In this document: positions 1-10,424 of the stretch, in pieces
Layout of the letters: every line of letters starts with the position of its first letter
How positions within the stretch are numbered: the first letter of the stretch is position 1
NCBI GenBank assembly: GCA_030762935.1
Contig: CM060893.1
Span: 14,576,897 to 14,640,896, forward strand
Reading direction: 5' to 3'
DNA from: Hymenopus coronatus
Lineage: Eukaryota > Arthropoda > Insecta > Mantodea > Hymenopodidae
Length of the DNA: 64,000 bases
Made by a program: the position numbers and the translations under genes
Notes under the pieces: model-generated
What the model saw: the letters and a program-made list of their open reading frames with translations, nothing else
What the model was told of the DNA's origin: nothing
Database searches by the model: none

Positions 1-560
1 CGATTTTGATCAAAATATCGTATATTAAAGATATTTACCTGACAAATAAAATGTATATCTTGAATTTTCTAGGAATAGCTTCTAAAGACCTGTTTTATTC
101 CGGATGAATTTTGCTTAATTTAGCATGACTAATAAACCATAAGAGATAGACAAAAACTTACTATACAAAAAATGGGGGCCTTGTTAAAATACACAATTTA
201 CGTCATATACTTTTTTTTTTTGTGGAGCTTACCGTTTTCGAGGTATTCATTGTTATTAGTTTCAGTTGTGAAGTACTTATACTTTTCTCAGACGGGAGTG
301 TCCGTTTTTCTTTTGTTCTACTCCTGGCCAAGAAAAGAAGCGATTTGTAATGACAATCGCATAACGACAGCTTTTAAAACATTTGACTATCGATTTAGTC
401 TAGTGTATTCCCTTATTTTCTTCCTACTTATAAGGAACTAAGTAATAAGAACATTGTGCTGAATACCTCGATTAACAAGGTGCAGAAAGAATAATCTTAT
501 GTAAGAAGTTTGTAGAAGAGGCTAGAGAAAGTCATGTGAGTGTAACACATCAGATTTTTT
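1..560 (-). repeat. DR1k copy 1 (cut by window edge)
   Basis: Minus-strand copy whose 5' terminus (ATCTGATGTG read on the minus strand) lies at about 560. The window starts inside its middle, so the 3' half is missing. It carries the variant 5' half with a block around 290-350 that recurs, duplicated in tandem, in the copy at 17049-18020. The open frame across 172-441 is an accident of this repeat and recurs in other copies. Confidence 0.85.
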
Positions 561-562
561 CC

Positions 563-1299
563 AGACAATTTAATAATTTTGTGTAGCATCAATAAAATTG
601 TCACATAAACATTTTTCAGCAGTGTGACCAGCTAAAGGTTTGCAAAACAAAATATCCTCTTTCATTGACCCTTCTGATTCATATCTCAGAAAACATAAAA
701 ACATCATTAAGATTCGTCAAATTGAATTGATACACATTTACTCTTTCTTATTTTTTCTATCAACTATTCACGTACATTTGCAGACATTTCTTCGATCCTT
801 CTGGAGAATGTATCATTTGATAATGTATTGATTTTAATTTATTTGCATCCTCAGCGTTCAATACTGTTGACGCCATATCGATTGCAGAGGGAAGTGGCTT
901 TGTTTCAGCTACTCTAATGAAGCACGATAAGCATGGAGGGATTTCTGGTCAACATTACTGGCCTGTGTACTTGTCTTCTGACTGTTGAGAATGGCCCGCT
1001 TCCTCCAAAAGAAGCTTTATAACAACAAAGGTCATTAGCGACGTATCAACATCAATGTATACAAAATTTAATACAGATATATTACAACTGTGCCCATAAA
1101 CTTAACTATTTGAACTTTGGTAACAGTAAAACATAGTACATCTAAATTGGTAAACAATTATAATGGTATCAAACTCTGGTTATAACAATTAAATTATATT
1201 ATATAAAAGACAATATTTCCATTAACTTGATAACTTCGGTGGTGTTAAAAATGGAATACAGATCACTCTTGAGGTTTATGTTTCTTCTGTCGTTCAGTA
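563..1299. other. Unassigned AT-rich stretch
   Basis: I see no recognisable gene, terminal repeat or tRNA-like head here. A short open frame (640-831) has no motif and is of chance length for this base composition. Confidence 0.5.
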
Positions 1300-1325
1300 A
1301 AGCAGGGCACTCGAGATGAAGGATC

Positions 1326-1413
1326 TTTGGTTGTTTTCTTCATGGCTGAGGTTGAAGTGACCGATGCGCAACCTGGTGAGGAGTTTTTGTTTTCTTCGGA
1401 ATTTAAAGTGTGA
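1326..1413 (-). repeat. Direct repeat unit 1 within LINE relic
   Basis: About 88 bases nearly identical to 1755-1845, differing by a 3-base indel and a few substitutions. On the minus strand it encodes LTRLRIGHFNLSHEENNQ. Confidence 0.85.
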
Positions 1414-1754
1414 ACTCGAATCCTTCATTGACAGCTTTAGGTTATCTGGGGTCTTGAGTTTCTTCCTGCAGAGTTGGTAGCGCGGTCAGTTCTCGACTAT
1501 GTGCTGGATACTGCTTCTTGTATTGCAGGTTGTGCATTGTGGTGGCTCGTCTTTAGAGAGGATGTGTAAGTTTTGTATGTCCAATTCGGATTCTAGTTAT
1601 GAGTATCTGGTCACGGCGATTTAGGAATTTGACTGAAAAAGGTGCTGTAGAATTACCTCTTGTTTACTTTTGGGAGAGGTAACCCAAGAGCTTTTCCATG
1701 TATCGCGGAGAGTTCTTTTCAAATGAGCATTGACGTCTTGATATAGCTGGCATT

Positions 1755-1845
1755 TTTGGTTGTTTTCTTCATGGCTGAGGTTGAAGTGACCGATTCGCAA
1801 CCTGGTGAGTAGGAGTTTTTGTTTTCTTCGGAATTTAAAGTGTGA
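1755..1845 (-). repeat. Direct repeat unit 2 within LINE relic
   Basis: Second copy of the unit at 1326-1413, about 340 bases away in the same orientation. It joins the two halves of the mosaic LINE relic. Confidence 0.85.
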
Positions 1846-2389
1846 TATTCCCGGTTCTGTAATAGATTTCCTAACCAGTTGCAGTTTTGAGGGCGTAGAT
1901 TTCCACTGTTTGTCCCAGAGGTCCGCAGTTTTTTAACATCCTGATTATCACCCTTTCACGGCCAGTAGAGGGTACTTCCCTGACCTGGCAGAAGACGTGG
2001 AGGTAGCCTGCAGATTTATCTGTAGCCAACACCTCCTAGTGTCAACCGCCGAAGTGTACCACTTAATCCAGCTTCAATTTGTTGCAGCCTCGTAGCATAT
2101 TTAGCTGCCACATCTGCCTTTTCATTTCCGGCAACGCCTTTATGTGATGGAAGTCAAACCAATGAAATTTGGTAGCCGTTATTGTAGTGATAATACAACC
2201 GTTCTTGTATACTTTGAATGAGTGGATTCTTAGAGAATCTGTTAGCAACAGCAGTAGTGTTGACATGGAGTCAGAGAATATCATGTTTGTCCTTCAGAGA
2301 TGGATGTTTTGTAGCAAGATGTCTGATGAGCTTAGAGGGTTTCATACTCTGCTGATATAACATATAACACATATTGGTCGATTATCCAA

Positions 2390-2732
2390 CACCGAGAAAC
2401 CAAATTGTAAATAGGTTTCAAAGCATTTACGAGATTTCGCTGAGAGAAACTGCTGCAGGTAGCACCAGCACTTGTCCATGTCCATTCTTGTTAAGAATGC
2501 ATAACTATGATAACTGATCATTATATTTATGTTGACTAGTTATCTAGCAGTATAACAATGGGTAATACGACTGACTAAATACATTATTGTATAAAACGTC
2601 ATATTGTTGAAATGTGCGCGCGAACTTGCAAATTCATTATTATTAAGTAGTGAATTGAATGGAGGGAGTCGACAATAATTTAAATTATCGAAAAGGGAGT
2701 CGTGTGTGCAAAAAGTTTGGGAACCGCTGGTC
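2390..2732 (+). mobile_element. Probable hAT-type element, right end
   Basis: The segment ends at about 2732 in AAGTTTGGGAACCGCTG, the reverse complement of the CAGNGGTTCCCAAACTT terminus typical of many hAT transposons and hAT MITEs. A G-rich subterminal block (GGGAGTCG) is also usual just inside such ends. I could not find the matching left terminal repeat, so the left boundary is a guess and this may be a one-ended fragment. No transposase is visible. Confidence 0.5.
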
Positions 2733-2784
2733 TACAGTAGGTATGTCTCAAACTTAAGACAGTATTGAGGAAAATGGGAATTCT

Positions 2785-3370
2785 CTGTCTCTACCTATTT
2801 TGCAACAAACTATTCTTATAAAGGCTTAATCTTCTTTTTAAGCTACTTGACACTAATCAAGATAAGCTTTAACACAGTCTTATTCTTGTTCAAAAGTATG
2901 ACATAAATTGTGCGTTTTTATGAGATCTGTCTTTTTTGCGTAGTAGGTTTTTTCTATCTCTTACGGTTATGCAAAATTCATCCAGAATGAAGGTCTTCAG
3001 AGCTCATTCCTAAGAAACCCGTAATATATTCTTTATTTCTCATGCAAATATATTTAATATACGGTATTTTAATCAAAATCGTTTGAGCCGTTTTTGATAA
3101 AAATAATAAAAGTTGGAAAATTCCTCCATGTAACGGGTAATTTGGGGTGGGGGATTTTCTTGAAAATCATGTTGCATCCTTGGATGATGCTGAACTTGAT
3201 TATCAAGTTTGGTATTTTACTGACTTTTCGTTTGTTTAGTTAAGTTATTCACAGATACACGAATCTTTTTCTGTTTTCCTATACAAGGGTATTTTACTTA
3301 CAGTGAAATCCCGGTTTCGAATTTTTAGGTGGACTGCAATCCTTCTTTACCTATACACGAAGTAGAGATC
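2785..3370 (+). repeat. DR1k copy 2 (old, internally deleted)
   Basis: Diverged plus-strand copy. The conserved middle (TTTAATCAAAATCGTT near 3070; GGGGTGGGGGATTTTC near 3144) and the 3' phrase GGTGGACTGCAAT near 3331 are recognisable. The 5' terminus is worn and the terminal hairpin is reduced. Confidence 0.7.
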
Positions 3371-3624
3371 GCAATTAATGCGTTGCAATAGCCTTAAATA
3401 GCAGTGCAGATGTTCGCTAGACCGATCGCACCTAGGCGCCAAAGCAAACCAAACAAACACTCTAATCTCTACCTGCTGTCTTTTAAGCGCCAGATGCGTT
3501 ACACTTCATTTTAGTTGAGATAAATCTTTGCGTATACAAAGGGAATAGCGATATGCAAATGTTTAAGACCTGGTGCTTATGAGAAACAGCTGAATATCGA
3601 AAGAATGTAAATATGGCAACAGTT

Positions 3625-3790
3625 CGAAACTCAGGCGGTAGAGCTCCTGATAGGGGTCCTGGGTTCGATTCCCGGCTGGGATGGGACATTTTCTCTAATC
3701 CAGATTATTCCCTATCCTACCCAGAGTCTGGAAGTATGAGAGTGAATGTGTGTCACCTGATCAATAAAATTAAAGAAAATAGAAATTCAA
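3625..3790 (+). mobile_element. tRNA-derived SINE, family D, copy 1
   Basis: A tRNA-like head with a clear RNA polymerase III B box (GGGTTCGATTCC, 3661-3672) and a degenerate A box near 3636 is followed by a non-tRNA body ending in an A-rich tail (ATCAATAAAATTAAAG). The body phrase CCAGAGTCTGGAAGT is shared with the inverted copy at 28490-28665, which is what makes this a family. The proteins readable across it are incidental. Confidence 0.75.
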
Positions 3791-4082
3791 CAACAAACAG
3801 TAGCCGAGTTAATACCATTTCCACAGGGAAATTCCAAAAATAGGACCATGCAGTTAAATGGAGCAATAAAAACATCGCATCATTAATAATGAATATTCGG
3901 AAATGGCTTATGACACAGAAAAGCTTGATTTGAAATAAATTGTGTGATCTAAGGGCTTCGTGTCTTTACAAAACACAGAATAACGTTACGGTGACCAGGA
4001 GGTTTAAGAAGGCGCTGCTTCCACTCATACACTCCTAGGATCAACGCTAGCATTACTTGTAATTTTACGACTTTTTTAAAAT

Positions 4083-4141
4083 GTTGTTTTTATGGACACT
4101 GATTAACTGCTGTGGTTCTCAGCGTCCCACTCTACACTTTA
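4083..4141 (-). mobile_element. SINE A, 5'-truncated 3' end
   Basis: Minus-strand fragment matching only the last 55 or so bases of SINE A, including GTGGGACGCTGAGAACC and the GTCCATAAA tail. Strong 5' truncation is expected from target-primed reverse transcription. Confidence 0.75.
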
Positions 4142-4270
4142 TCACTGGACATATAGAACGTAATATTGCATGCATATAGTCTTAATATTGCAAGTATTTG
4201 GCATATCAATGCATTAGTCTATCAAAATGCTCATTTTAAATAATTAGAGAAATAAAAACAATGCATAAAA

Positions 4271-5106
4271 ATCTGATGTGTTCCATTCACATGACTTTCT
4301 CTATATCTCTGCAATAAATTATTTTAAAAAGCTTATGCTTCTATTTACTTCATACTAATCGAGAAAAATTTAACAGATTTAATCTTATTACTTGCTTCCT
4401 TGTAAGTAGAAGCGAAATAAGGGAGTACCATAGGTTAAAGTGATAGTCAAAAGCTGGTTGCTATGTGACTGAAGTTCCTTTGTTTGTATGGACACGAGTT
4501 CACAAAGTCCTGTATGAGAAAAATATAAGTTTTTATAGCTTAAACCAAAAACAATCAACTCCACGAAAAAAATGTATACAACATAAATTGTGTGTTTTAA
4601 TGTGCTCTACATTTTTTGTGTGGTAAGTTTTTGTCTCTCTCTCTTACGAGTTAGCACTTATGCAAAATTCCGTAAAATTCACTCAGAATAAAGTAGTCTT
4701 CAGAGGCTATTCCCAGAAAATTAAAAATATACATTTTGTTAGATAAATATCTTTAATATACGATATTTTAATCAAAATCGTTAGAGCCATTTTTTAGAGA
4801 ATCAAATTTTTCGAAAAAAATTCCATTTAAAGGGTAGTTTGGAATGGGCGGATTTTTCTCAAAATCTTCGTGTCGCATCCCCGGAAGATACTAAACTTAA
4901 ATATCAAGTTTGGTATTTTACCGACTTTTCGTTGTTGAGTTATCGTGTTCATAGACACACGGACCTTTTTTCTGAAAATACATTTTTTGGATACAGGGGA
5001 CCCTAAAACATATATTTCCGGTGAAATCTCGCAATTGAATTTTTTTGGTGAAGTGCAATACATTCTCTATACACTATGTACATAGTGCGTATAGAGAAAG
5101 TAAAAA
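4271..5106 (+). repeat. DR1k copy 3 (near full length)
   Basis: Well-preserved plus-strand copy that serves as a reference for the family. The 5' end is ATCTGATGTG at 4271, then ACTTTCTCTA about 20 bases in. The last 60 bases contain the hairpin CTATGTACATAG flanked by CTCTATAC and GTATAGAG, ending GAAAGTAAAAA. There is no conserved sense-strand ORF. Confidence 0.9.
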
Positions 5107-5140
5107 TCAGAAAAATTAATATCTGGTGTATGTACTGCCC

Positions 5141-5640
5141 TCAATCTTTGGGGCAGATAAAATTAAATCCCTTTTGTAACATGACGAGAAGCTTCAACAT
5201 TCTTGGCTTCTTGAATTTGTGCCCAGAAGCATCTTTTGTCCTTCGCGCTTCTACAGGGAAATTCCTTTTCACCGCAGCCCACACATTTTCAGTAGGGTTC
5301 AAATCTGGCGAATAGTGAGGCCAGTCTACTCCTGCCTCTTTGAGAACCAATTGGGAACATTTCGATATCCTCTATGAATTCAACACTTCCATATCTCACC
5401 CTCACAGAGGGAGTCAAGATATTCTCCAGTGTTACTGTGTATTGCGCACTATTCAGTGTATCGCCAAGCTGCCACTACACACCTAAACCCAGTTCAGCCT
5501 TAAGTTGATCCTCGTCAAAACAACCCCAGGCGACCAGTGCACCGTCGCAATGTAGCCTTCCGCCATTCGTGCCAGAAATACTGCCATACTTTCTCGACCA
5601 CGTGGCGTGCACACGCGACATATTGTAATGTAAAACGAAC
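5141..5640 (-). pseudogene. Tc1-like transposase relic
   Basis: On the minus strand, 5350-5141 encodes GVDWPHYSPDLNPTENVW, the C-terminal DDE signature of Tc1 transposases (DWP..SPDLNPIENLW), including the last catalytic Glu. Upstream at about 5470-5380 another frame reads AQYTVTLENILTPSVR, matching the block that precedes the second Asp. The region expected to hold the second catalytic Asp is disrupted (IEDIEMFPIGS). Frameshifts separate the blocks, so it is inactive. It starts just after the 3' end of DR1k copy 3. Terminal repeats were not found. Confidence 0.75.
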
Positions 5641-6840
5641 AGAGCCCTTATTCCGGCAATTTAAACGTTAACTAAATTATTCTGTTAAGTAAAATGGTGA
5701 TAAAATTGATAGTCGTATCAAAATGCATGCACATGTAATAATTACATGTAAAAACACGTGTGAAAAAATAAATGACAGGCATGCAATAACTTACATGTAT
5801 TCGCTCTCTGGAAGCGACTCTATTCCCTCCAGATCGGAATCGTCGTCTGAACTGTTTGTGCTGCTGCTTTCCAGTCCAGTTATCAACAACAGTGTCACTC
5901 AAACTATCCATCTCCCTATCTTCTTTCATTACATGTTCGAAAAGTAACCTTTACTGTGTAAACAATTTGCTGAAATCAGGTGACTTACGAATTGCATGCT
6001 GGGTCTTAGAGCTCTGTTTAACGGTATAAATCGGCGTTTGTTAAACTCGTAGGTATTTGTATACAATAGTATACTATTTGAGAATAGATTTATTCTGCCA
6101 TTTAGATTATTAGCATGGTATTACATTACTGCGCGCATTGCCATCGTGTTGTACCACTGACCACATGGCGGTTTTGGCGGGGATCAACCAAAGCGTGGAC
6201 AGAAAATAGACCATTCTTTGATATCCAGCCCTAATTAGATACACCTGTGCGATCATGGTGAAATTGTGAAGCCAAGTATTTTGCGTCACATCGGTACCGC
6301 GAACGGAGACAATCGCCTTTCCCTTACAAATGAAAGAATATGTCACCTGTTTGAGAATACCATGTTATTGCAGTCGCTGTTGACATTTTCCTCTGCAAAC
6401 GTGAGGCGCAGCAATCTGTGATCGTCTGTCACGTGTTGACTTTTAGCTGCCGTTTGCGTATGAAGTTCTGCTTCGTTTACATGTCGCAAAGCTGTTGGAG
6501 CTGAGTCAGGGAATTGCTAATATGCCGTCATTTATAAGCTGTTTGGAAAGGACTGGTCTTCTTTCTGACCAGGCCGGCGTTCAATCCCTTCCCTGGATAA
6601 CCTCACCCACCTTTGCTCTGCTATAGTTGCAGACACTCGTGCAGTTTCACGAGGGGGAAAAACTGCTACCATTGATTACTGCAAGCAGAAACCTCCTCAT
6701 GCCGATGTATTCGAGTCGAGTGTCATTGTCAAACACGGTATAATTCACTGAAACAGAAACTGTTTCGGTCTGGTGCGTTTGCACATCCTTCGGCGCATCA
6801 CGTGCTTTGGTGTGCAGCATATTGCAATTAGAATAAACCC

Positions 6841-6865
6841 TTAGATTAGATTAGATTAGATTAGA
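6841..6865. repeat. (TTAGA)5 microsatellite
   Basis: Five perfect TTAGA units. It is not the insect telomere repeat TTAGG. Confidence 0.95.
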
Positions 6866-7021
6866 AAGCATTCTGTAGGTTCGTTTAGGCCAGAAAGCCA
6901 CTGAACATAGAACTTGTCAAGGCATATATACATGTATACATATGTTTATATACTATATACTATGAAAAAAAAATGTATAAAGCTCTTATCTAAAAACATA
7001 GGTTACAAAAACAACAGAATA

Positions 7022-7058
7022 CTTCTTCTTCTTCTTCTTCTTTTTTTTTTTTTTTTTT
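7022..7058. repeat. (CTT)n / poly(T) tract
   Basis: About six CTT units run into an uninterrupted T tract. Confidence 0.95.
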
Positions 7059-7904
7059 GCATGCACATAAAAACAAAGAGTATCAAAATATAGTGTTAAA
7101 ATGTATAAATAAATATAATTTCATTATATGTAAAACTAATGTTATGTCAGATGATAGTTTTCAAATTAACGATATAATAGTTACTAGTAGTAATTATATA
7201 AACTAAAACATGATTATTGTATTATGTACTCTTCATAAATGTCAACAAATTACAATACATATTTACAAATATGTTATAGAATTTCCAATGCAAAGATTTA
7301 CAATTATGTACTAGAGTGTAAAATATCAAAACATCAGGCTCTACAGACCTTGTGTCATTGCTAAATACTAAAAAAATTCATTTGACACATTCGTGCAAGT
7401 CAAAGTATAAATCAGTTTAATTTTAATATAAAACACACACACACACTAATATACACAAAATGCAATACATTGTAATAATGATTATTAACGGTATTGTCAG
7501 ACAGATTTGTCACTTAAATATTCATCTACAGAGTAAAATGATTTATTGCAAAGGTACTCCTTAAGAGAGGCCTTATAGAAGCATTATAAGAATATTATAT
7601 TAACTTTACCGAATTTTGTGCATGGAATGCGGCATTTTGAAAATAAGTAGCCGTTGTGTGTTTATTAAACATTATTAAGAGAAGAAACAAACAACGGTTT
7701 GTTACATCGATCTTCACTACATGGAAGCTAACATATTTAGTAATGCCGTACGACTTGCTGCAGCGGCTACACAATTGCATTGCGTATGGTGTATACAGGG
7801 CGCTGTTCCGTGCAGGACAAATTTGTCATTCATAACGTGGCCTCACCCACCTAGAGTATAAATTTTCTATTGCTTAACGTTTACCAGTAGTAAAAGATTA
7901 AACA

Positions 7905-8436
7905 GCATCCCCTGAATGAAAAAGTCTTAAGCTATCCTAAAAACGTTCAATATGTACATTTTGTCATGTAAATAATCTTAATAAATACAATAAACATATT
8001 TCCGGTGAAATCTCTGTATCGAATTTTTAGTGCAATACACTACTTCCTTTACTTGTGTAGTAACTCCATGGCACGACAGCTCACGGGGAACCTTGGCCTA
8101 CCGCCCGGCCGCTGCGTCCCCCATCTCGGTCCACCACAGACGTCATGGATGGGGTGCAGTAGTGGAGGGTGAGACGTGGTCAGCGCCTCGAGTCCCCCCG
8201 GCCGGTTAATGCGGTTCTCATGACCTGGAGCCGCTACTTCTCCATCAAGTAGCTCCTCAATTGGCCCCCCGGGAACCTTACGAGGCTGAGTGCACCCCGG
8301 GCCAGGTCTCCCAGCGGGGGAAAAATCCCCACGCCGGTACTGGGGATCGAACCCAGGTCTCCCGCTTGGTAAGCAGCTGCGCTATCACCGCGCTAAGGAG
8401 ACGACCACTTGTGTAGTACAGAGAGTAAAAATACCG
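7905..8436 (+). repeat. DR1k copy 4 (degraded, split by SINE C)
   Basis: The 3' half phrases TTTCCGGTGAAATCTC (about 7998) and CGAATTTTTAGTGCAATAC are present. The terminal GAGAGTAAAAA is at about 8422-8433, on the far side of a 344-base insertion. Confidence 0.75.
8063..8406 (-). mobile_element. GC-rich tRNA-derived SINE, family C
   Basis: Read on the minus strand, a tRNA-like head (TAGCGCGGTGATAGCGC as A-box region, GGGTTCGATCCC as B box at 8342-8353) leads into a strikingly GC-rich body about 250 bases long. It is flanked by a perfect 12-base target-site duplication, ACTTGTGTAGTA, at 8051-8062 and 8407-8418, so both ends are exact. The 3' end has no A-rich tail, which is unusual for a SINE. 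No second copy is in this window. Confidence 0.85.
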
Positions 8437-8748
8437 AAAACCGCCAGAATACGTAAATTATAAAGTCATGTTTCTTTCTGCGTGCTAATAATACATATTT
8501 TCTGTCTAGAAATTTGGCTTCTAAAGCCGTGCATATTTTAGAAGAATAGGAGTTTTGGTTTGACAGACTTCAATGATGGCAGTGGACGTGGAGATTACGG
8601 TCGACACTTAAACTTGTTCACATGTCACATCAGGGAAAACTGTAAGATTGGTTCCAAGTATCGTTTATCTTCTGGTATTAGAGGACGAGATTTCGAGATG
8701 TACAGTGCATCTGTATTAATTTTATGAAGAGAGAGCACGTGTATGCAA

Positions 8749-8784
<36 letters not shown>

Positions 8785-9476
8785 GGAGGGGGGGGGTAAT
8801 CATAAAAGCCGCTTAACCAACTTTAAAAAGTATTTCACCATTTAAACATCGTCTATAAAATACCTAATTTCATTTCATTGCTTATTCTAGTAATTAAACA
8901 GAATTTATACTTGAATTAGAACACATTAGAATTATTCAACGTGCTTACGAAGAAGCCTCTGAATTCTCGTCAAGATTGCCACGTAGTAAAAAAATATTAT
9001 GTAATTTAGTACAATATCTCTCAGATATTTCATTCCCAGCTACATTATACATCACAGCAAGACAAAAGAAAATCAAATTACAATATGCATGCGATGTCAA
9101 TGCTAAAATACTTTAATAGCCAACAAGTAACAACGTTTTTCTTAATTTCCTTTGTATGTTACATATAAACACGTTCAGTAGCAGGTTATGTTAAATAATT
9201 GTATAAAGAGAGAAAGTTGTCTCTAGCGAACATTAGAAATCAGAAAACGTATATTTTATAATTAACAAATGGAGATTATTTTTCTCGGTGGTGACATCAG
9301 TGTCTTTAGCAATGAGGTTAACTTGGAAGCCTTGGAGTGGGGTATTTTTATATTCACCAGCTTCACCTCTATTTCATTATATATGTTAAGGGCTTCTACA
9401 GTACGTGAAAACTATATAGTTTTTATGTTATAATTATAATACCAAAGATATGGTACAAAAATTTCAAATATTCACC
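8437..9476. other. Unassigned AT-rich stretch
   Basis: No gene or element recognised apart from the GT microsatellite at 8750. Confidence 0.5.
8750..8802. repeat. (GT)n/(GC)n microsatellite with G tract
   Basis: TG dinucleotides interrupted by a short CG run, ending in a run of about nine G. Confidence 0.95.
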
Positions 9477-9496
9477 CTAAAACGGATGTGTTTATA

Positions 9497-10206
9497 CGAG
9501 GAATGTCCAGAAAATAAGTTCCGTTTCAATTTATCTCCGCTGCAGCGCTGCAATCGCAGTTCCGCACATGCGTGGTAGACGCTCTGTATCAAGGAGAAGA
9601 AACGTGCGCAATTTTGAAATCGCTGTCAGCCACATACGCTTTGTTGTGCTTGTTTACAATGTCGGTGTTGATTGAAAATCCCGCCGCTTGTGAAATCAGA
9701 TCTGTGATTCGCTTTCTGAATGCTAGGAAAATGAAACCAATTGAAATTTATCGGCAAATTTGCGAAGTTTACGGACAAAATGCGATGAGTGATTCAATGG
9801 TGAGAAGATGGGTCCGACAGTTCAATGAAGGGCGTAGTGATGTGCATGATGAAGAACGAAGTGGGCGTCCATCTTTGGTTACCATCCTCCGAACAGCCCT
9901 GACCTCGCTCCTAGCGACTTTCATCTGTTCTTACATCTCAAGTCTTTCCTTGGCGATCAACACTTCAACAATGACGAAGAGCTGAAAGAAAATGTTTCCA
10001 ACTTTTTGAAGACACAGGCGGCAAACTTCTATGAAGAAGGTATACAAAAACTTGTGCCACGCTATGACAAATGCCTGCAAAATTTCGGCAGTTATGTGGA
10101 AAAGTAGTGTAAGATTTGTAGAATGTTTTGCAATAAAGATTTATTTTGTATCTGTACACAATTTAATTTTATTACCAAACGGAACTTATTTTCTGGACAT
10201 ACCTCG
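9497..10206 (+). mobile_element. Internally deleted mariner element with intact terminal repeats
   Basis: Perfectly placed ends. CGAGGAATGTCCAGAAAA at the left and its inverse (TTTTCTGGACATACCTCG) at the right form inverted repeats of about 29 bases with one mismatch. TA dinucleotides flank both sides (9495-9496 and 10207-10208), the mariner target duplication. The interior is about 710 bases instead of about 1.3 kb. The size and both ends argue for a non-autonomous deletion derivative mobilised in trans. Confidence 0.92.
9572..10108 (+). pseudogene. Mariner transposase, N- and C-terminal pieces fused by deletion
   Basis: The N-terminal helix-turn-helix is clear (SVIRFLNARKMKPIEIYR, then MVRRWVRQFNEGRSD and DEERSGRPSLV, about 9700-9880). 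It then joins, near 9885 and in another frame, to the far C-terminus: NSPDLAPSDFHLFLHLK and later GIQKLVPRYDKCLQNFG, ending in YVEK and a stop at about 10108. The region with the first two catalytic aspartates is gone, so the product cannot be an active transposase. Confidence 0.88.
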
Positions 10207-10424
10207 TATTACATGATTTTTATCTACCTATACTGCAACAAATATTCTTACAACAGCTTATTCTTCTACTTTATACTAATCGAGATATAAACATTAAAAG
10301 AAATGGTCTTATTACTTATTTCGTTGTAGGTCCAAGAGAAACAACGCTCAAATATTTTAAAAGCAGGTCGATAAGTGATATTGAAATTCTTTCTTTTTGC
10401 ATGGTCAGGAGTAAACAAAAAAAA

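Larger units (their letters stand above)
1310..2330 (-). pseudogene. Non-LTR retrotransposon (LINE) 3' coding relic, mosaic
   Basis: On the minus strand, from about 2170 to 2030, an RNase H-like segment reads SHKGVAGNEKADVAAKYA, matching the end of LINE RNase H domains (...GNE.AD..AK.A). Downstream come C-terminal LINE motifs: TRLRIGHFNLSHEEN (about 1830-1760), TRIRIGHTKLTHPL (about 1600) followed after a frameshift by DEPPQCTTCNTRSSIQH, a CxxC zinc-finger-like motif (about 1560-1500). A third RLRIGHFNLSHEEN lies near 1400-1330. This gives three RIGH motifs where an intact element has one. Frameshifts and stops mean it is dead. The family is Jockey/CR1-like by motif only; clade not determined. 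Confidence 0.75.
5645..7900. other. Mostly unassigned sequence with microsatellites
   Basis: No gene recognised. 6110-6480 is somewhat GC-richer, and minus-strand frames there are open for about 80 codons without motifs. Two simple repeats are listed separately. 6870-7600 is AT-rich with no visible structure. Confidence 0.5.
9477..10424 (+). repeat. DR1k copy 5 (5' half, split by mariner)
   Basis: GGATGTGTTTA before the mariner and TTACATGATTTTTATC after it together rebuild the DR1k 5' terminus. The copy then runs to about 10420 and is cut off by the start of the next copy. The mariner target TA lies about 16 bases inside the repeat. Confidence 0.75.

Noticed and set aside
172..441. 89-codon open frame starting MGALLKYTIYVIYFFF
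   Set aside because: It lies wholly in a DR1k copy, and a similar frame recurs at 17481-17245 and, diverged, at 30160-29960. It is a shadow of the repeat.
6841..6865. TTAGA repeats as an interstitial telomere
   Set aside because: Arthropod telomeres are mostly TTAGG. Only five units of a different pentamer are present.
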